Shown here one piece after another: positions 1 to 8,980 of a stretch of 64,000 nt of DNA. The DNA is taken from positions 124,001 to 188,000 of the forward strand of contig JAIUPA010000034.1 of the NCBI GenBank assembly GCA_020161665.1, given 5' to 3'. Every line of letters starts with the position of its first letter. Position 1 is the stretch's first letter. This stretch comes from Pseudomonadota bacterium. GTDB lineage: Bacteria; Pseudomonadota; Alphaproteobacteria; Rhizobiales; Rhizobiaceae. The position numbers and the translations under genes are program-made. The notes beneath the pieces are model-generated. The model saw only the letters and a list, made by a program, of their open reading frames with translations. It ran no database searches and had not been told where the DNA came from.

Positions 1-134
1 TCGATATAGTCGAGGCCGAAATCATCCAGCATGTGGGTGATGGCAATCTTGTCGTCGACAGAAAAGTCCACACCGGGCGTCTGCTGCCCGTCTCGAAGCG
101 TGGTGTCGAACAGATAGATGCGTTCGCGTGTCAT
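1..134 (-). CDS. cimA: Citramalate synthase, N-terminal fragment (cut by window edge)
   Basis: Only the first 44 codons lie in the window; the gene runs off the left edge. The translation begins MTRERIYLFDTTLRDG and continues QQTPGVDFS, the N-terminal signature of the LeuA/CimA/homocitrate synthase aldolase family, in which the Asp and Arg of the DTTLRDG loop bind metal and substrate. The variant with QQTPG is the one usually seen in citramalate synthase, which condenses pyruvate with acetyl-CoA on an alternative route to isoleucine. The ATG is preceded by a good ribosome binding site (GGGAGGA, about 5 bases away). It follows the proline iminopeptidase gene on the same strand after 42 bases. 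2-Isopropylmalate or homocitrate synthase cannot be fully excluded from so short a piece. Confidence 0.8.
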   Translation of the reverse strand, partial: MTRERIYLFDTTLRDGQQTPGVDFSVDDKIAITHMLDDFGLDYI

Positions 135-176
135 AAAATTCCTCCCGAGCGGTCTTTGCCGTCGTCGTTTTCTTGT

Positions 177-1593
<1,417 letters not shown>

Positions 1594-1603
1594 CGCGTCC
1601 CCC

Positions 1604-1720
1604 TCACATATTCACATAGATCAGCACAGCGACGACGATAAGCACGGCCACCACACCCTTGGCAATCAGACCATAGAGCAGCCACTTCGGCATCTGCGTT
1701 TGCGGGTTCTTCTCAACCAT
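1604..1720 (-). CDS. 38-residue single-span membrane protein between two GFA genes
   Basis: An uncatalogued-length gene inferred from the sequence. The ATG at 1720 overlaps the stop of the upstream GFA gene by 8 bases, and the TGA at 1604-1606 is followed 10 bases later by the next GFA start. The product begins MVEKNPQTQMPKW and continues with one hydrophobic stretch (about residues 14-36, LLYGLIAKGVVAVLIVVAVL) ending at an Asn-Met C-terminus, so it is a short polar head plus one transmembrane helix. The same 8-base overlap geometry is used at the pip start in this operon, which supports real translation. I do not recognise the family. It could be a membrane tether or modulator of its neighbours, but that is inference. 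Confidence 0.6.
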   Translation of the reverse strand: MVEKNPQTQMPKWLLYGLIAKGVVAVLIVVAVLIYVNM

Positions 1721-2195
1721 GGTCCGTGTCCTTCAAAGGCCATTCAGGCGTGTCATGATCGGGGTGCTGGTAGGAGATGATCTCGGGCAGAAACGGCGCC
1801 GCCGCGATATCGTCCAGCGTGTGGTGTTCAGGCAGCGCATGCAAGGCGTCGGTAAAGGGCAACTTGCCTTCGACGCCATACTGCACCACCGGCGGCAGCG
1901 CGGCAGGATCGTCAAACGCTCCGGCAGCGATGGCAATGCCATCCGGTGCCTCATAGGTGAGGGGGGTGCCGCAGTTTTCGCAAAAGCCACGAAGCACGAA
2001 GTTGGACGAGCGAAAATGTTTCGCCGCACCGCGCGTCCATTCAAGCTCTGCCCCGCGCGTGGAAACCAGCGGCGCGTAATAGGCCCCGAATGCCTTCTGG
2101 CACATGCGGCAATGACAGATCGAGCTGTCCTTGAGCGCGCCCGTTACCCGAAAGCGCACCGCACCGCATTGGCATCCGCCGGTATAGGTGGTCAT
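1713..2195 (-). CDS. GFA-family zinc protein, second copy
   Basis: A 160-residue GFA/CENP-V-fold protein. Cysteine clusters GGCQCGAV (near residue 7), CHCRMCQKAF (near 28) and FCENCGTPL (near 71) form the two zinc sites, followed by the family's AIAAGAFDDP stretch. It resembles the 1126-1593 product along its whole length, including the HPDHDTPEWP C-terminus, so the pair arose by duplication with divergence. The start codon overlaps the DUF559 gene by 4 bases (ATGA) and the stop overlaps the small membrane protein gene by 8 bases, so three consecutive junctions are coupled. Substrate is unknown. Confidence 0.9.
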   Translation of the reverse strand: MTTYTGGCQCGAVRFRVTGALKDSSICHCRMCQKAFGAYYAPLVSTRGAELEWTRGAAKHFRSSNFVLRGFCENCGTPLTYEAPDGIAIAAGAFDDPAALPPVVQYGVEGKLPFTDALHALPEHHTLDDIAAAPFLPEIISYQHPDHDTPEWPLKDTDHG

Positions 2196-2557
2196 GGGGT
2201 CGCCTCCAGTGTTCGAAGAATGCGGCTACACACGTCATCAAGCTTTTGAAGAACGTCATCGTTCCAGAAGCGCAGAACCGTCCAACCGGCAAGCTTGAGA
2301 GCCTCGTCCCGCTCCCGGTCATAAACCAGCACGTCATCATGGCCGTGATGCGACCCATCGACTTCCACGATCAGCTTGCGCGATGGGCAGGCGAAATCGG
2401 CAATATAACCGCCAAGCGGATATTGCCGCCGAAAGCCTAGCCCCATGAACCGATGCGCCCGCAAGGCATTCCAGAGAGTAGCCTCTGCCTCGGTCATCGC
2501 TTTGCGCATGCGTTTTGCATTAGCGCGATGGTGTTGGGGAACGGAAAGGTGAGGCAA
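2192..2557 (-). CDS. DUF559 endonuclease-fold protein
   Basis: About 121 residues of the DUF559 family (Vsr/PD-(D/E)XK-like fold). The core motif is DFACPSRKLIVEVDGSHH: an Asp, eight residues later Glu-x-Asp, then the Gly-Ser-His-His usual in this family. The C-terminus carries the typical GWTVLRFWNDDVL strand. I prefer the TTG at 2557, because the protein then begins LPHLSVPQHHRANAKRMR, as family members commonly do. The reading frame is open to a TTG at 2614, but those 19 extra codons are made of an intergenic repeat. The repeat's G-rich end (AGGGGGGT) lies about 9 bases before the TTG and could act as its binding site. Role is unknown; DUF559 proteins are often linked to repair or mobile DNA. 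Confidence 0.75.
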   Translation of the reverse strand: MPHLSVPQHHRANAKRMRKAMTEAEATLWNALRAHRFMGLGFRRQYPLGGYIADFACPSRKLIVEVDGSHHGHDDVLVYDRERDEALKLAGWTVLRFWNDDVLQKLDDVCSRILRTLEATP

Positions 2558-2567
2558 GATGATTTTA

Positions 2568-2611
2568 CCCCCCTCTGCCCTGCCGGGCATCTCCCCCGCA
2601 AGGGGGGAGAT
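2568..2611. repeat. Intergenic inverted repeat, left copy
   Basis: A 44-base GC-rich element containing CCCTGCCGGGCATCTCCCCC followed by a 4-base loop and a G-run. It is the near-exact reverse complement of 2697-2740, differing essentially only in the loop (gcaa here, gtga there). Such elements are common between genes in Hyphomicrobiales. Confidence 0.8.
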
Positions 2612-2696
2612 CAACCGGGGGAACGCCGGATTTTATACGTTCAACGCTTGCAAAAGCGGACAACGATGGCTCTGGGCAGAACGGCACACCCATCCA

Positions 2697-2740
2697 ATCT
2701 CCCCCCGTGAGGGGGAGATGCCCGGCAGGGCAGAGGGGGG
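2697..2740. repeat. Intergenic inverted repeat, right copy
   Basis: Inverted partner of 2568-2611, separated from it by 85 bases. Each copy has its own small C5-6/G5-6 hairpin. Together the two could fold into a long cruciform or RNA stem between cysS and the DUF559 gene, and might end transcription from cysS. Confidence 0.8.
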
Positions 2741-2758
2741 TGTGCAACGCTGCGATGG

Positions 2759-4144
2759 TCACCGCTTCAGCTCCCATGTGGTGGTGCGTTCGCCGGTGTC
2801 CTTGTCCTTGCCATCCTTCAACTGCACGCCAAGGGCGGTGAGTTCATCACGCAAAACATCGGCTGCGGCGAAATCCTTGGCCTTCAGATGCGACAGGCGA
2901 AGCGCCACCTTGGCCTCAATGTCCGCGGAGAGCCCCGCATCAAGCGCCACCTTTTCCGGCAGAAGACCGAGAAGAGCAGCACTGGCCGCAAAAACCGGCA
3001 GTTTCGAGGTATCGGCATTGGCGGCCTGCGCCAGCTGATGAAGGGCCTGCACGGCGGCCACCGTGTTGAGGTCATCGGAAAGTGCCTCAAGCACGCTCGC
3101 ATCCGGCGCGGCATCGCTCACGTCCGCCGAAGGCCACTTGGCGATCAGCCGCTCGGCCTCTTCCAGACGCTTCACCGAAAAGTCGATGGGCTCGCGATAA
3201 TGGGTCATCAGCATGGCGAGACGCAGAACGAGGCCCGGCCACTTGCGACCGCCGAATTTCTCTTCCGCCAGCAGCTCATGGATGGTGACGAAGTTGCCCT
3301 CGGACTTCGACATCTTGCGGCCTTCGACCTGCACGAAGCCGTTATGCATCCAGACATTCGCCATCACGGACGTGCCATGCGCACAGCGCGACTGGGCAAT
3401 TTCGTTTTCATGATGCGGGAAGATGAGATCCAGCCCGCCGCCATGAATGTCGAACACTTCACCCAGGTAGCGCCCGCTCATGGCCGAGCATTCGATATGC
3501 CAGCCCGGACGACCGCGACCCCACGGGCTTTCCCAGCCCGGCTCCGTCTCCGACGAGCGCTTCCACAGAACGAAATCCGCCGGATGCTTCTTGTGGCTTT
3601 CCACCGCGATGCGGGCACCGGCCTGCTGCTCATCCAGCGGGCGCTTGGAAAGTTCGCCATAATCGGCCATCGATTTGGTATCGAACAGCACTTCGCCCGC
3701 CGCCTCATAGGCATGGCCGCGCGCCAGCAGCTTTTCGATAATGTCGATCATCTGCTTGATATTGTCGGTCGCGCGCGGCTCGACACTCGGCGGCAGACAG
3801 CCAAGGGCGGCCACATCCGAATGAAACTGATTGGCGGTCTTTTCCGTTACGCGGGCAATCGCGTCGTTGAGCGGCAGATCGGGAAAATCGCGGAGCGCCC
3901 GCGCGTTGATCTTGTCATCCACGTCGGTAATGTTGCGGGCATAGGTGACGTGGCCGTCGCCAAACACATGCTTCAGCAGGCGAAAGAGCACATCAAAGAC
4001 GATGACGGGACGCGCATTGCCGATATGGGCGAAGTCATAGACCGTCGGGCCGCAGACATACATGCGCACATTCGTGGCGTCGATCGGCTGGAAGACAGCC
4101 TTCTCGCGGGTCAGCGTATTGTAAAGCTTGAGCATTTCGCCCAT
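2759..4144 (-). CDS. cysS: Cysteinyl-tRNA synthetase
   Basis: A 461-residue class I aminoacyl-tRNA synthetase charging tRNA-Cys in the cytoplasm. The HIGH-type motif reads HIGN at residues 40-43, as is normal for many CysRS enzymes, and KMSKS is at 277-281. Zinc ligands specific to CysRS are present: Cys31 in YVCGPTVYD, Cys219 in HIECSAM, and the His pair in FPHHENE (244-245). The C-terminal anticodon-binding domain is complete. A second in-frame ATG three codons in (4135) is an alternative start. The gene has a clear promoter about 140 bases upstream, and its leader holds a 14-codon Cys-containing open reading frame. Confidence 0.96.
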   Translation of the reverse strand: MGEMLKLYNTLTREKAVFQPIDATNVRMYVCGPTVYDFAHIGNARPVIVFDVLFRLLKHVFGDGHVTYARNITDVDDKINARALRDFPDLPLNDAIARVTEKTANQFHSDVAALGCLPPSVEPRATDNIKQMIDIIEKLLARGHAYEAAGEVLFDTKSMADYGELSKRPLDEQQAGARIAVESHKKHPADFVLWKRSSETEPGWESPWGRGRPGWHIECSAMSGRYLGEVFDIHGGGLDLIFPHHENEIAQSRCAHGTSVMANVWMHNGFVQVEGRKMSKSEGNFVTIHELLAEEKFGGRKWPGLVLRLAMLMTHYREPIDFSVKRLEEAERLIAKWPSADVSDAAPDASVLEALSDDLNTVAAVQALHQLAQAANADTSKLPVFAASAALLGLLPEKVALDAGLSADIEAKVALRLSHLKAKDFAAADVLRDELTALGVQLKDGKDKDTGERTTTWELKR

Positions 4145-4235
4145 TCCCAGTCTCCGTCGATGCTGCTCCGGCTGGGCCGGGGCGTTGTCATCCGGGTCTT
4201 TTGGAAGGACGAGAACGGCCAGGCCAGCGTGTGGG

Positions 4236-4280
4236 CTAGCGAATAATGATCCCGCAAAGAATGCAGTTGGCCGTGTTCAT
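4236..4280 (-). CDS. Candidate leader peptide of cysS (14 codons, two Cys)
   Basis: The frame reads [14 protein letters not shown] and then TAG, entirely inside the cysS leader. The ATG lies about 9 bases downstream of the predicted -10 hexamer, so the transcript would begin at or within a few bases of the AUG. That is the arrangement known for rhizobial TrpL, also a 14-residue peptide ending in Arg. Two adjacent-turn TGC codons (6 and 9) just upstream of a Cys-tRNA synthetase gene fit a ribosome-stalling attenuator. Against this, there are also four Ile codons, and I see no U-run terminator between the peptide and cysS. Confidence 0.4.
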   Translation of the reverse strand: MNTANCILCGIIIR

Positions 4281-4288
4281 GGCGCTTC

Positions 4289-4317
4289 TTATGGCGTGCG
4301 CGTAAAGATTGGTCAAG
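4289..4317 (-). promoter_or_regulatory. Predicted sigma-70-type promoter of cysS
   Basis: On the minus strand a -35 CTTGAC (4312-4317) is separated by exactly 17 bases from CCATAA (4289-4294), close to the alphaproteobacterial consensus CTTGAC-N17-CTATAT. The expected transcription start is about 4281-4283, which puts an AUG (4280) at or very near the 5' end and leaves a leader of about 140 bases before cysS. Confidence 0.6.
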
Positions 4318-4355
4318 GGCATGCGCGGCGCGTCAAGGCCGCGCAGGCTCTTCGG

Positions 4356-5102
4356 TTATTCCGGTGCCCGGAAATTCTTGAAGACCTTTTCACGCACCAC
4401 GTAGAGCTTGCCGGTCTCCGTCATCGAAGGGGCGGTCAGCGGCACGATGGCCGCAGCCACTTCGCGCGGGTGCGGAATGGAATTCGGGTCTTCACCCGGC
4501 GCTGCCTTGGCGCGCATCTGCGTGCGGGTAATGCCCGGATCAACCGAAATGACCTTCACGTTGGAAATGTTCTCGATTTCCGCGGCAAAGGTGCGGGCCA
4601 GCGCCTCGACGGCAGCCTTGGAGGCCGAATAGGCGCCCCAGAACGGGCGGCACTTATGGGCGGCCCCGGACGAAAGCACGACAACACGGCCCGCATCCGA
4701 ACGCTTCAAAAGCGGCTCCATGGAGCGCAGAAGGCGCCAGTTGGCCGTCACATTGATGCGGAAAACCTTCTCGAAATCCTTCGGATCGATGTGTCCGAGC
4801 GGCGAGATCGTGCCGAGAATACCGGCATTGGCGACGAGAATGTCGAGCTTGCCCCAACGCTCGAAGATCGAGGCACCGAGGCGGTCGATGGCTTCCATGT
4901 CGTCAAGATCGAAGGGAACCAGCGTGGCGGGCTGGCCACCGGCGGCCTGAATGGCGTCGTCCAGCTCCTCAAGCCCACCCACCGTGCGTGCGCAGGCAAT
5001 CACATGCGCCCCGGCTTTCGCCAGTTCGATGGCCGTGAAATAGCCGATGCCGCGCGAAGCGCCGGTAACGAGCGCAATGCGGCCCGTAAGGTCGAGGCTC
5101 AT
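4356..5102 (-). CDS. SDR-family oxidoreductase
   Basis: A 248-residue classical short-chain dehydrogenase/reductase. NAD(P)-binding motif TGASRGIG is at residues 14-21, NANAG-type VANAGI near 91, catalytic Ser in VVLSSGAAH, and the YSASK pair near residue 158. The cofactor-binding ARTVGG segment after beta-2 suggests NADP preference. Downstream sequence SVDPGITRTQMRAKA is the usual PG-motif. It sits alone between purF and cysS with 88- and 211-base gaps and is probably its own unit. Substrate cannot be told from sequence; it resembles the YciK-like group. Confidence 0.85.
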   Translation of the reverse strand: MSLDLTGRIALVTGASRGIGYFTAIELAKAGAHVIACARTVGGLEELDDAIQAAGGQPATLVPFDLDDMEAIDRLGASIFERWGKLDILVANAGILGTISPLGHIDPKDFEKVFRINVTANWRLLRSMEPLLKRSDAGRVVVLSSGAAHKCRPFWGAYSASKAAVEALARTFAAEIENISNVKVISVDPGITRTQMRAKAAPGEDPNSIPHPREVAAAIVPLTAPSMTETGKLYVVREKVFKNFRAPE

Positions 5103-5190
5103 GATATTCTCCCGCCAGTAGCTGTCTTATGCGTGTTGTGAGAACAGGCAAATGGCTCGCCTGTCCTTGATCCCGAACAAACGACCGGGA

Positions 5191-6681
5191 TTAGCCGTTG
5201 CTGGCCAGCAGCGAAAGCTTCGTTCCCATCTTCTCGCTCTCCTTGTCGAGAAGGCGGGTCGGGTAATCGCCGGTGAAGTAATGATCGGTGAAGGCCGGGT
5301 TGGCCGGGTCACGCGGGGCACCGCCGACGGCCTTGTAAAGCCCGTCGATGGACAGGAAGGCGAGCGAGTCCGCGCCGATATACTTGCCCATGGCTTCCAG
5401 CGTCGAATACTGGTTGGCCAGAAGCTTGTGCGCATCCGGTGTGTCGATGCCGTAGAAATCGGGGTAGAAGATCATCGGCGAAGCGACGCGGATATGCACT
5501 TCCTTGGCGCCCGCATCGCGGATCATCTGCACGATCTTGAGCGAGGTGGTGCCGCGCACGATGGAATCGTCAATCAGAACGACGCGCTTGCCTTCAATCA
5601 CCGCCCGGTTGGCGGAATGCTTCAGCTTCACACCAAAGGCGCGGATCTGCTGCGTCGGTTCGATGAAGGTGCGGCCCACATAATGGTTGCGGATGATGCC
5701 ATATTCGAACGGAATGCCACTCTCTTGGGCAAAGCCCAGCGCTGCGGGCGTGCCGCCATCCGGCACCGGAACCACAACGTCGGCCTCGACGGGGGCTTCC
5801 TTGGCCAGGTTCGCGCCCATGTTCTTGCGCGCCACGTAAACGCTGCGGCCGCCCACAACCGAATCCGGGCGGGCGAAATAGACATATTCGAACAGGCAGA
5901 GGCGTTCCGGCTTCTGGTTCCCGGCCTTGATGGCCTCGATCGAAATCGAACCGTCAGGCTGGATTTCGCAGATGATCACTTCGCCATTTTCCACATCGCG
6001 CACGAACTTCGCGCCGATAATGTCCAGCGCGCAGGTTTCCGACGCAAAAATCGGCTTGCCATCGAGTTCACCCATGACCAGCGGGCGGATGCCCGTGGGG
6101 TCGCGCGCGGCAATCAGCTTGGTGCGCGTGATGGCGAGCATCGAATACCCGCCTTCCATCTGGCGAATGGCGTCGATGAAGCGGTCGGCGGTCGAGGTAT
6201 AGCGCGAGCGGGCGATGAGGTGCAGAACGACCTCGGTATCCGAGGTGGACTGACAGATGGCACCACCGGCAATCAACTGGCGGCGCATCGTCAGACCGTT
6301 GGTGAAGTTGCCGTTATGCGCGATGGCGATGCCGCCGACTTCCAGTTCGGCAAACAGCGGCTGCACGTTGCGCAGCGCCACTTCGCCGGTCGTGGAGTAA
6401 CGCACATGGCCGATGGCAATGGTGCCGGGCAGGCGGGCAAGCGTCGCGGGATCGGTGTAATGATCGCCGACGAGACCCATGCGGCGTTCGGAATGGAAGC
6501 GCTGACCGTCGAAGCAGACGATGCCCGCCGCTTCCTGACCGCGATGCTGAAGCGCATGAAGGCCGAGCGCCGTCAGCGTGGCTGCCTCCGGATGCCCGAG
6601 AATGCCGAACACGCCGCATTCTTCGTGCAGCGTATCGCCATCGGCATCGAATTCATGGTCAAGCGATGAAAACTCGTTCAT
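5191..6681 (-). CDS. purF: Amidophosphoribosyltransferase
   Basis: First committed enzyme of purine synthesis: glutamine plus PRPP gives phosphoribosylamine. From the ATG at 6681 the protein has 496 residues. The short propeptide ends at HEE followed by CGVFGILGHP, with the Cys becoming the N-terminal nucleophile of the glutaminase (class II amidotransferase) domain. The C-terminal phosphoribosyltransferase domain carries the PRPP loop VVLIDDSIVRGTTS. The frame stays open to an ATG at 6738, which has GGAG 5 bases upstream but would add 19 unusually basic residues, so I prefer the inner start. purM and purN lie 52 kb further on in this window. Confidence 0.95.
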   Translation of the reverse strand: MNEFSSLDHEFDADGDTLHEECGVFGILGHPEAATLTALGLHALQHRGQEAAGIVCFDGQRFHSERRMGLVGDHYTDPATLARLPGTIAIGHVRYSTTGEVALRNVQPLFAELEVGGIAIAHNGNFTNGLTMRRQLIAGGAICQSTSDTEVVLHLIARSRYTSTADRFIDAIRQMEGGYSMLAITRTKLIAARDPTGIRPLVMGELDGKPIFASETCALDIIGAKFVRDVENGEVIICEIQPDGSISIEAIKAGNQKPERLCLFEYVYFARPDSVVGGRSVYVARKNMGANLAKEAPVEADVVVPVPDGGTPAALGFAQESGIPFEYGIIRNHYVGRTFIEPTQQIRAFGVKLKHSANRAVIEGKRVVLIDDSIVRGTTSLKIVQMIRDAGAKEVHIRVASPMIFYPDFYGIDTPDAHKLLANQYSTLEAMGKYIGADSLAFLSIDGLYKAVGGAPRDPANPAFTDHYFTGDYPTRLLDKESEKMGTKLSLLASNG

Positions 6682-6774
6682 GGCAGAGGCCCTTCGTTCG
6701 CTTTTTGCTGAGCGCCGTTCCTTACGAAACCCGCTCATAACGGCTCCGGTTGCGCGCCGGATGGCCGTGGGTGC

Positions 6775-6812
6775 TTGTTAAAATCCCAAAGCCCGGAATG
6801 GCTTCCGGGCTT
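6775..6812 (-). terminator. Intrinsic terminator of cvpA
   Basis: A perfect 10-base stem, AAGCCCGGAA and TTCCGGGCTT, with a 4-base loop (6789-6812). On the minus strand it is followed by a short T-rich stretch (GGGATTTTAAC). It separates cvpA from purF. Confidence 0.7.
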
Positions 6813-6844
6813 CAGCATGTCTTTTATTCCAATGTCAGGCCCAA

Positions 6845-7417
6845 TCAGGGCTTCGGCGCGTCTTCGGCAGGTGCGCTCTGCTGGCCCTGAGCCTCGCCTT
6901 CACCCGTCGCCCCGGCCATGCGTTCACGCACCCACAGGTCGATTTCGGCAGGCAGCGCCGTCTGCAGGCGCGCCACAAGCGTATCGAGGAAGGGCTTGGA
7001 CTTGGCTTCCTTGATCCAGGCCGGGCTTTGCTCGGGGCCGACCAGCCAGTTCCAGAAGGCAACGGCGACGACGATCAGCAGAAGACCGCGCGCCACGCCG
7101 AACAGGAAGCCGAGGGTGCGATCCAGCGCTCCAATGCGGCTGTCGATAATGAAATCGGCAATGCGCGAAGTGATGAAGGAAATGACGATCAACGCGACAA
7201 GGAAGACAACGCCCGCCGAACCGGCGATGGCGATCTTCGGATCAGACGTGTATTTCGCCGCAAACGGCAAGACCAGCGGATAGAGGTAGAAGGCGGCTGC
7301 AGCCGAACCGGCCCAGCTGGCAATCGACAGTACTTCCCGGGAGAAGCCGCGCACCATCGCCAGTACGGCGGAAAACAGCACGACGCCGATGACAACACCG
7401 TCGAAAATCGTAATCAT
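6845..7417 (-). CDS. cvpA: CvpA family inner-membrane protein
   Basis: About 190 residues with four hydrophobic segments (from the ATG: roughly residues 1-20, 26-48, 60-84 and 97-122) and a polar, Ala/Gln/Pro-rich tail, the CvpA/colicin V production family. The family signature RGFSREVLSIASW is near residue 25. The ATG at 7417 is preceded by GGAG at 9 bases, better than the TTG three codons upstream. Gene order cvpA-purF is conserved in many proteobacteria. The function is still loosely defined; envelope stress and colicin V export phenotypes are reported in E. coli. A terminator follows directly. Confidence 0.88.
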   Translation of the reverse strand: MITIFDGVVIGVVLFSAVLAMVRGFSREVLSIASWAGSAAAAFYLYPLVLPFAAKYTSDPKIAIAGSAGVVFLVALIVISFITSRIADFIIDSRIGALDRTLGFLFGVARGLLLIVVAVAFWNWLVGPEQSPAWIKEAKSKPFLDTLVARLQTALPAEIDLWVRERMAGATGEGEAQGQQSAPAEDAPKP

Positions 7418-7509
7418 ATATCGCAACTCCGTGACTGGCGGCGCTGTCGCGCCGCGCGCGGCGGCAATTTCGCGATCCTCTTACACCAGCGTTCGGCGGC
7501 GCGAAAGGA

Positions 7510-8913
7510 TCATCTTTCTTCTTCATCGCTCCTCAACCGGTTTTTAGAGCCGGCAATCAGCGCAACCAGATCAATCAGGCTGTTGATTTCCTGAAGCCTC
7601 GTCGGTGCGCCTTTCTGCACATCGGCAGATGCCTGTGGCAGAACGGCGGCCTTGAAGCCCAGTTTTTCAGCCTCTTTCAGCCTTTGCCCGGTCTGGGAAA
7701 CGGGCCTGACGGCCCCCGAAAGACTGATTTCGCCGAAATAGACGCAATCGGCGGGCAGGGCAAGACCGGCAAGCGAGGAAACAAGCGCAGACGCCACCGC
7801 AAGATCGGCAGCGGGTTCGGCAATGCGATACCCCCCGGCAATATTGAGATAGACATCATGTTGTCCGAACCGCACCCCGCAATGCGCCTCCAAGACCGCG
7901 AGAATCATCGAAAGGCGCGCCGAATCCCAGCCAACCACGGCGCGGCGCGGCGTGCCGAGCGAGGTGGGTGCGACAAGCGCCTGCACCTCGACCAGCACGG
8001 GGCGTGTGCCCTCCATGCCCGCAAAGACGGCGGCACCGGGGGATTTGTCGTTGCGTTCCGAGAGAAACAGCGCCGAAGGATTGGTCACTTCGCGAAGCCC
8101 GTCGCCCGACATTTCGAACACGCCGATTTCATCGGTCGGCCCGAAACGGTTCTTCACGGTGCGCAGGATGCGATAGTGATGGCCGCGGTCGCCTTCGAAA
8201 TAAAGAACCGCATCCACCATGTGCTCGACGACGCGCGGGCCGGCAATCTGCCCGTCCTTCGTCACATGCCCCACCATGACCATGGCCGTGCCGGTCTGCT
8301 TGGCAAAGCGGATGAGGGCATGAACACCAGCGCGCACCTGCGTGACCGTACCGGGGGCCGATTCGGCCATGTCGCTCCACAGCGTCTGGATGGAATCGAT
8401 GATCACGAGGTCCGGGCGCTTGCCTTCGGCGAGCGTCGCCAGAATATCTTCCACATGGGTCTCGGCGGCGAGCGCCACGTCCGTATCCGCAGCTCCCAGA
8501 CGCTGGGCGCGAAGGCGCACCTGCGCCACCGCCTCTTCGCCCGACACATAGATGATGCGATGACCTTTACGCGAAAGGGCTGCCGCTGCCTGCATCAGAA
8601 GCGTGGATTTGCCGATGCCCGGATCGCCGCCGATCAGCACCGCCGATCCGCGCACGAAACCGCCCCCGGTCGCCCGGTCGAGTTCCGAAATGCCGGTCAT
8701 GACGCGCGGCGCTTCCTCGATCTCGCCCGAAAGCGAGGTGAGGGCGACGGGCCGCCCCTTCGTCGGCGCGCGGCCCGGACCGCCGCCAATGCCGCCGGTC
8801 GGATCATCCTCGATGATCGTATTCCACTCGCCGCAGCCTTCGCATTTGCCCGCCCAGCGGTTATGCACCGCGCCGCAGGCCTGGCAGATGAATTGAACGC
8901 GCGCCTTGGCCAT
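7510..8913 (-). CDS. radA: DNA repair protein RadA
   Basis: A 467-residue RecA-related ATPase that promotes branch migration in recombinational repair. The N-terminal C4 zinc finger uses Cys10, Cys13, Cys24 and Cys27. Walker A GDPGIGKS is at 96-103, the Walker B region DLVIIDSIQTLW near 168-179, and the RadA-specific KNRFG motif at 254-258. The C-terminal part is the Lon-protease-like domain, ending in a polar tail. Length is normal. It lies between alr (67 bases upstream) and cvpA (92 bases downstream) on the same strand, as in related genomes. Confidence 0.96.
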   Translation of the reverse strand: MAKARVQFICQACGAVHNRWAGKCEGCGEWNTIIEDDPTGGIGGGPGRAPTKGRPVALTSLSGEIEEAPRVMTGISELDRATGGGFVRGSAVLIGGDPGIGKSTLLMQAAAALSRKGHRIIYVSGEEAVAQVRLRAQRLGAADTDVALAAETHVEDILATLAEGKRPDLVIIDSIQTLWSDMAESAPGTVTQVRAGVHALIRFAKQTGTAMVMVGHVTKDGQIAGPRVVEHMVDAVLYFEGDRGHHYRILRTVKNRFGPTDEIGVFEMSGDGLREVTNPSALFLSERNDKSPGAAVFAGMEGTRPVLVEVQALVAPTSLGTPRRAVVGWDSARLSMILAVLEAHCGVRFGQHDVYLNIAGGYRIAEPAADLAVASALVSSLAGLALPADCVYFGEISLSGAVRPVSQTGQRLKEAEKLGFKAAVLPQASADVQKGAPTRLQEINSLIDLVALIAGSKNRLRSDEEER

Positions 8914-8980
8914 GAAACCTCTATTCCGTCATGCTCATTTCTGGTTCTTAAATGAGAACAAAACGAGAATCAATACGTTT

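Noticed and set aside
2558..2614. N-terminal extension MISPLAGEMPGRAEGG of the DUF559 protein
   Set aside because: It is the translation of an intergenic repeat that also occurs inverted at 2697-2740; the TTG at 2557 fits family alignments better.
2888..4246. A 452-codon plus-strand frame opposite cysS
   Set aside because: Antisense shadow; cysS has all CysRS motifs and the shadow translation shows none.
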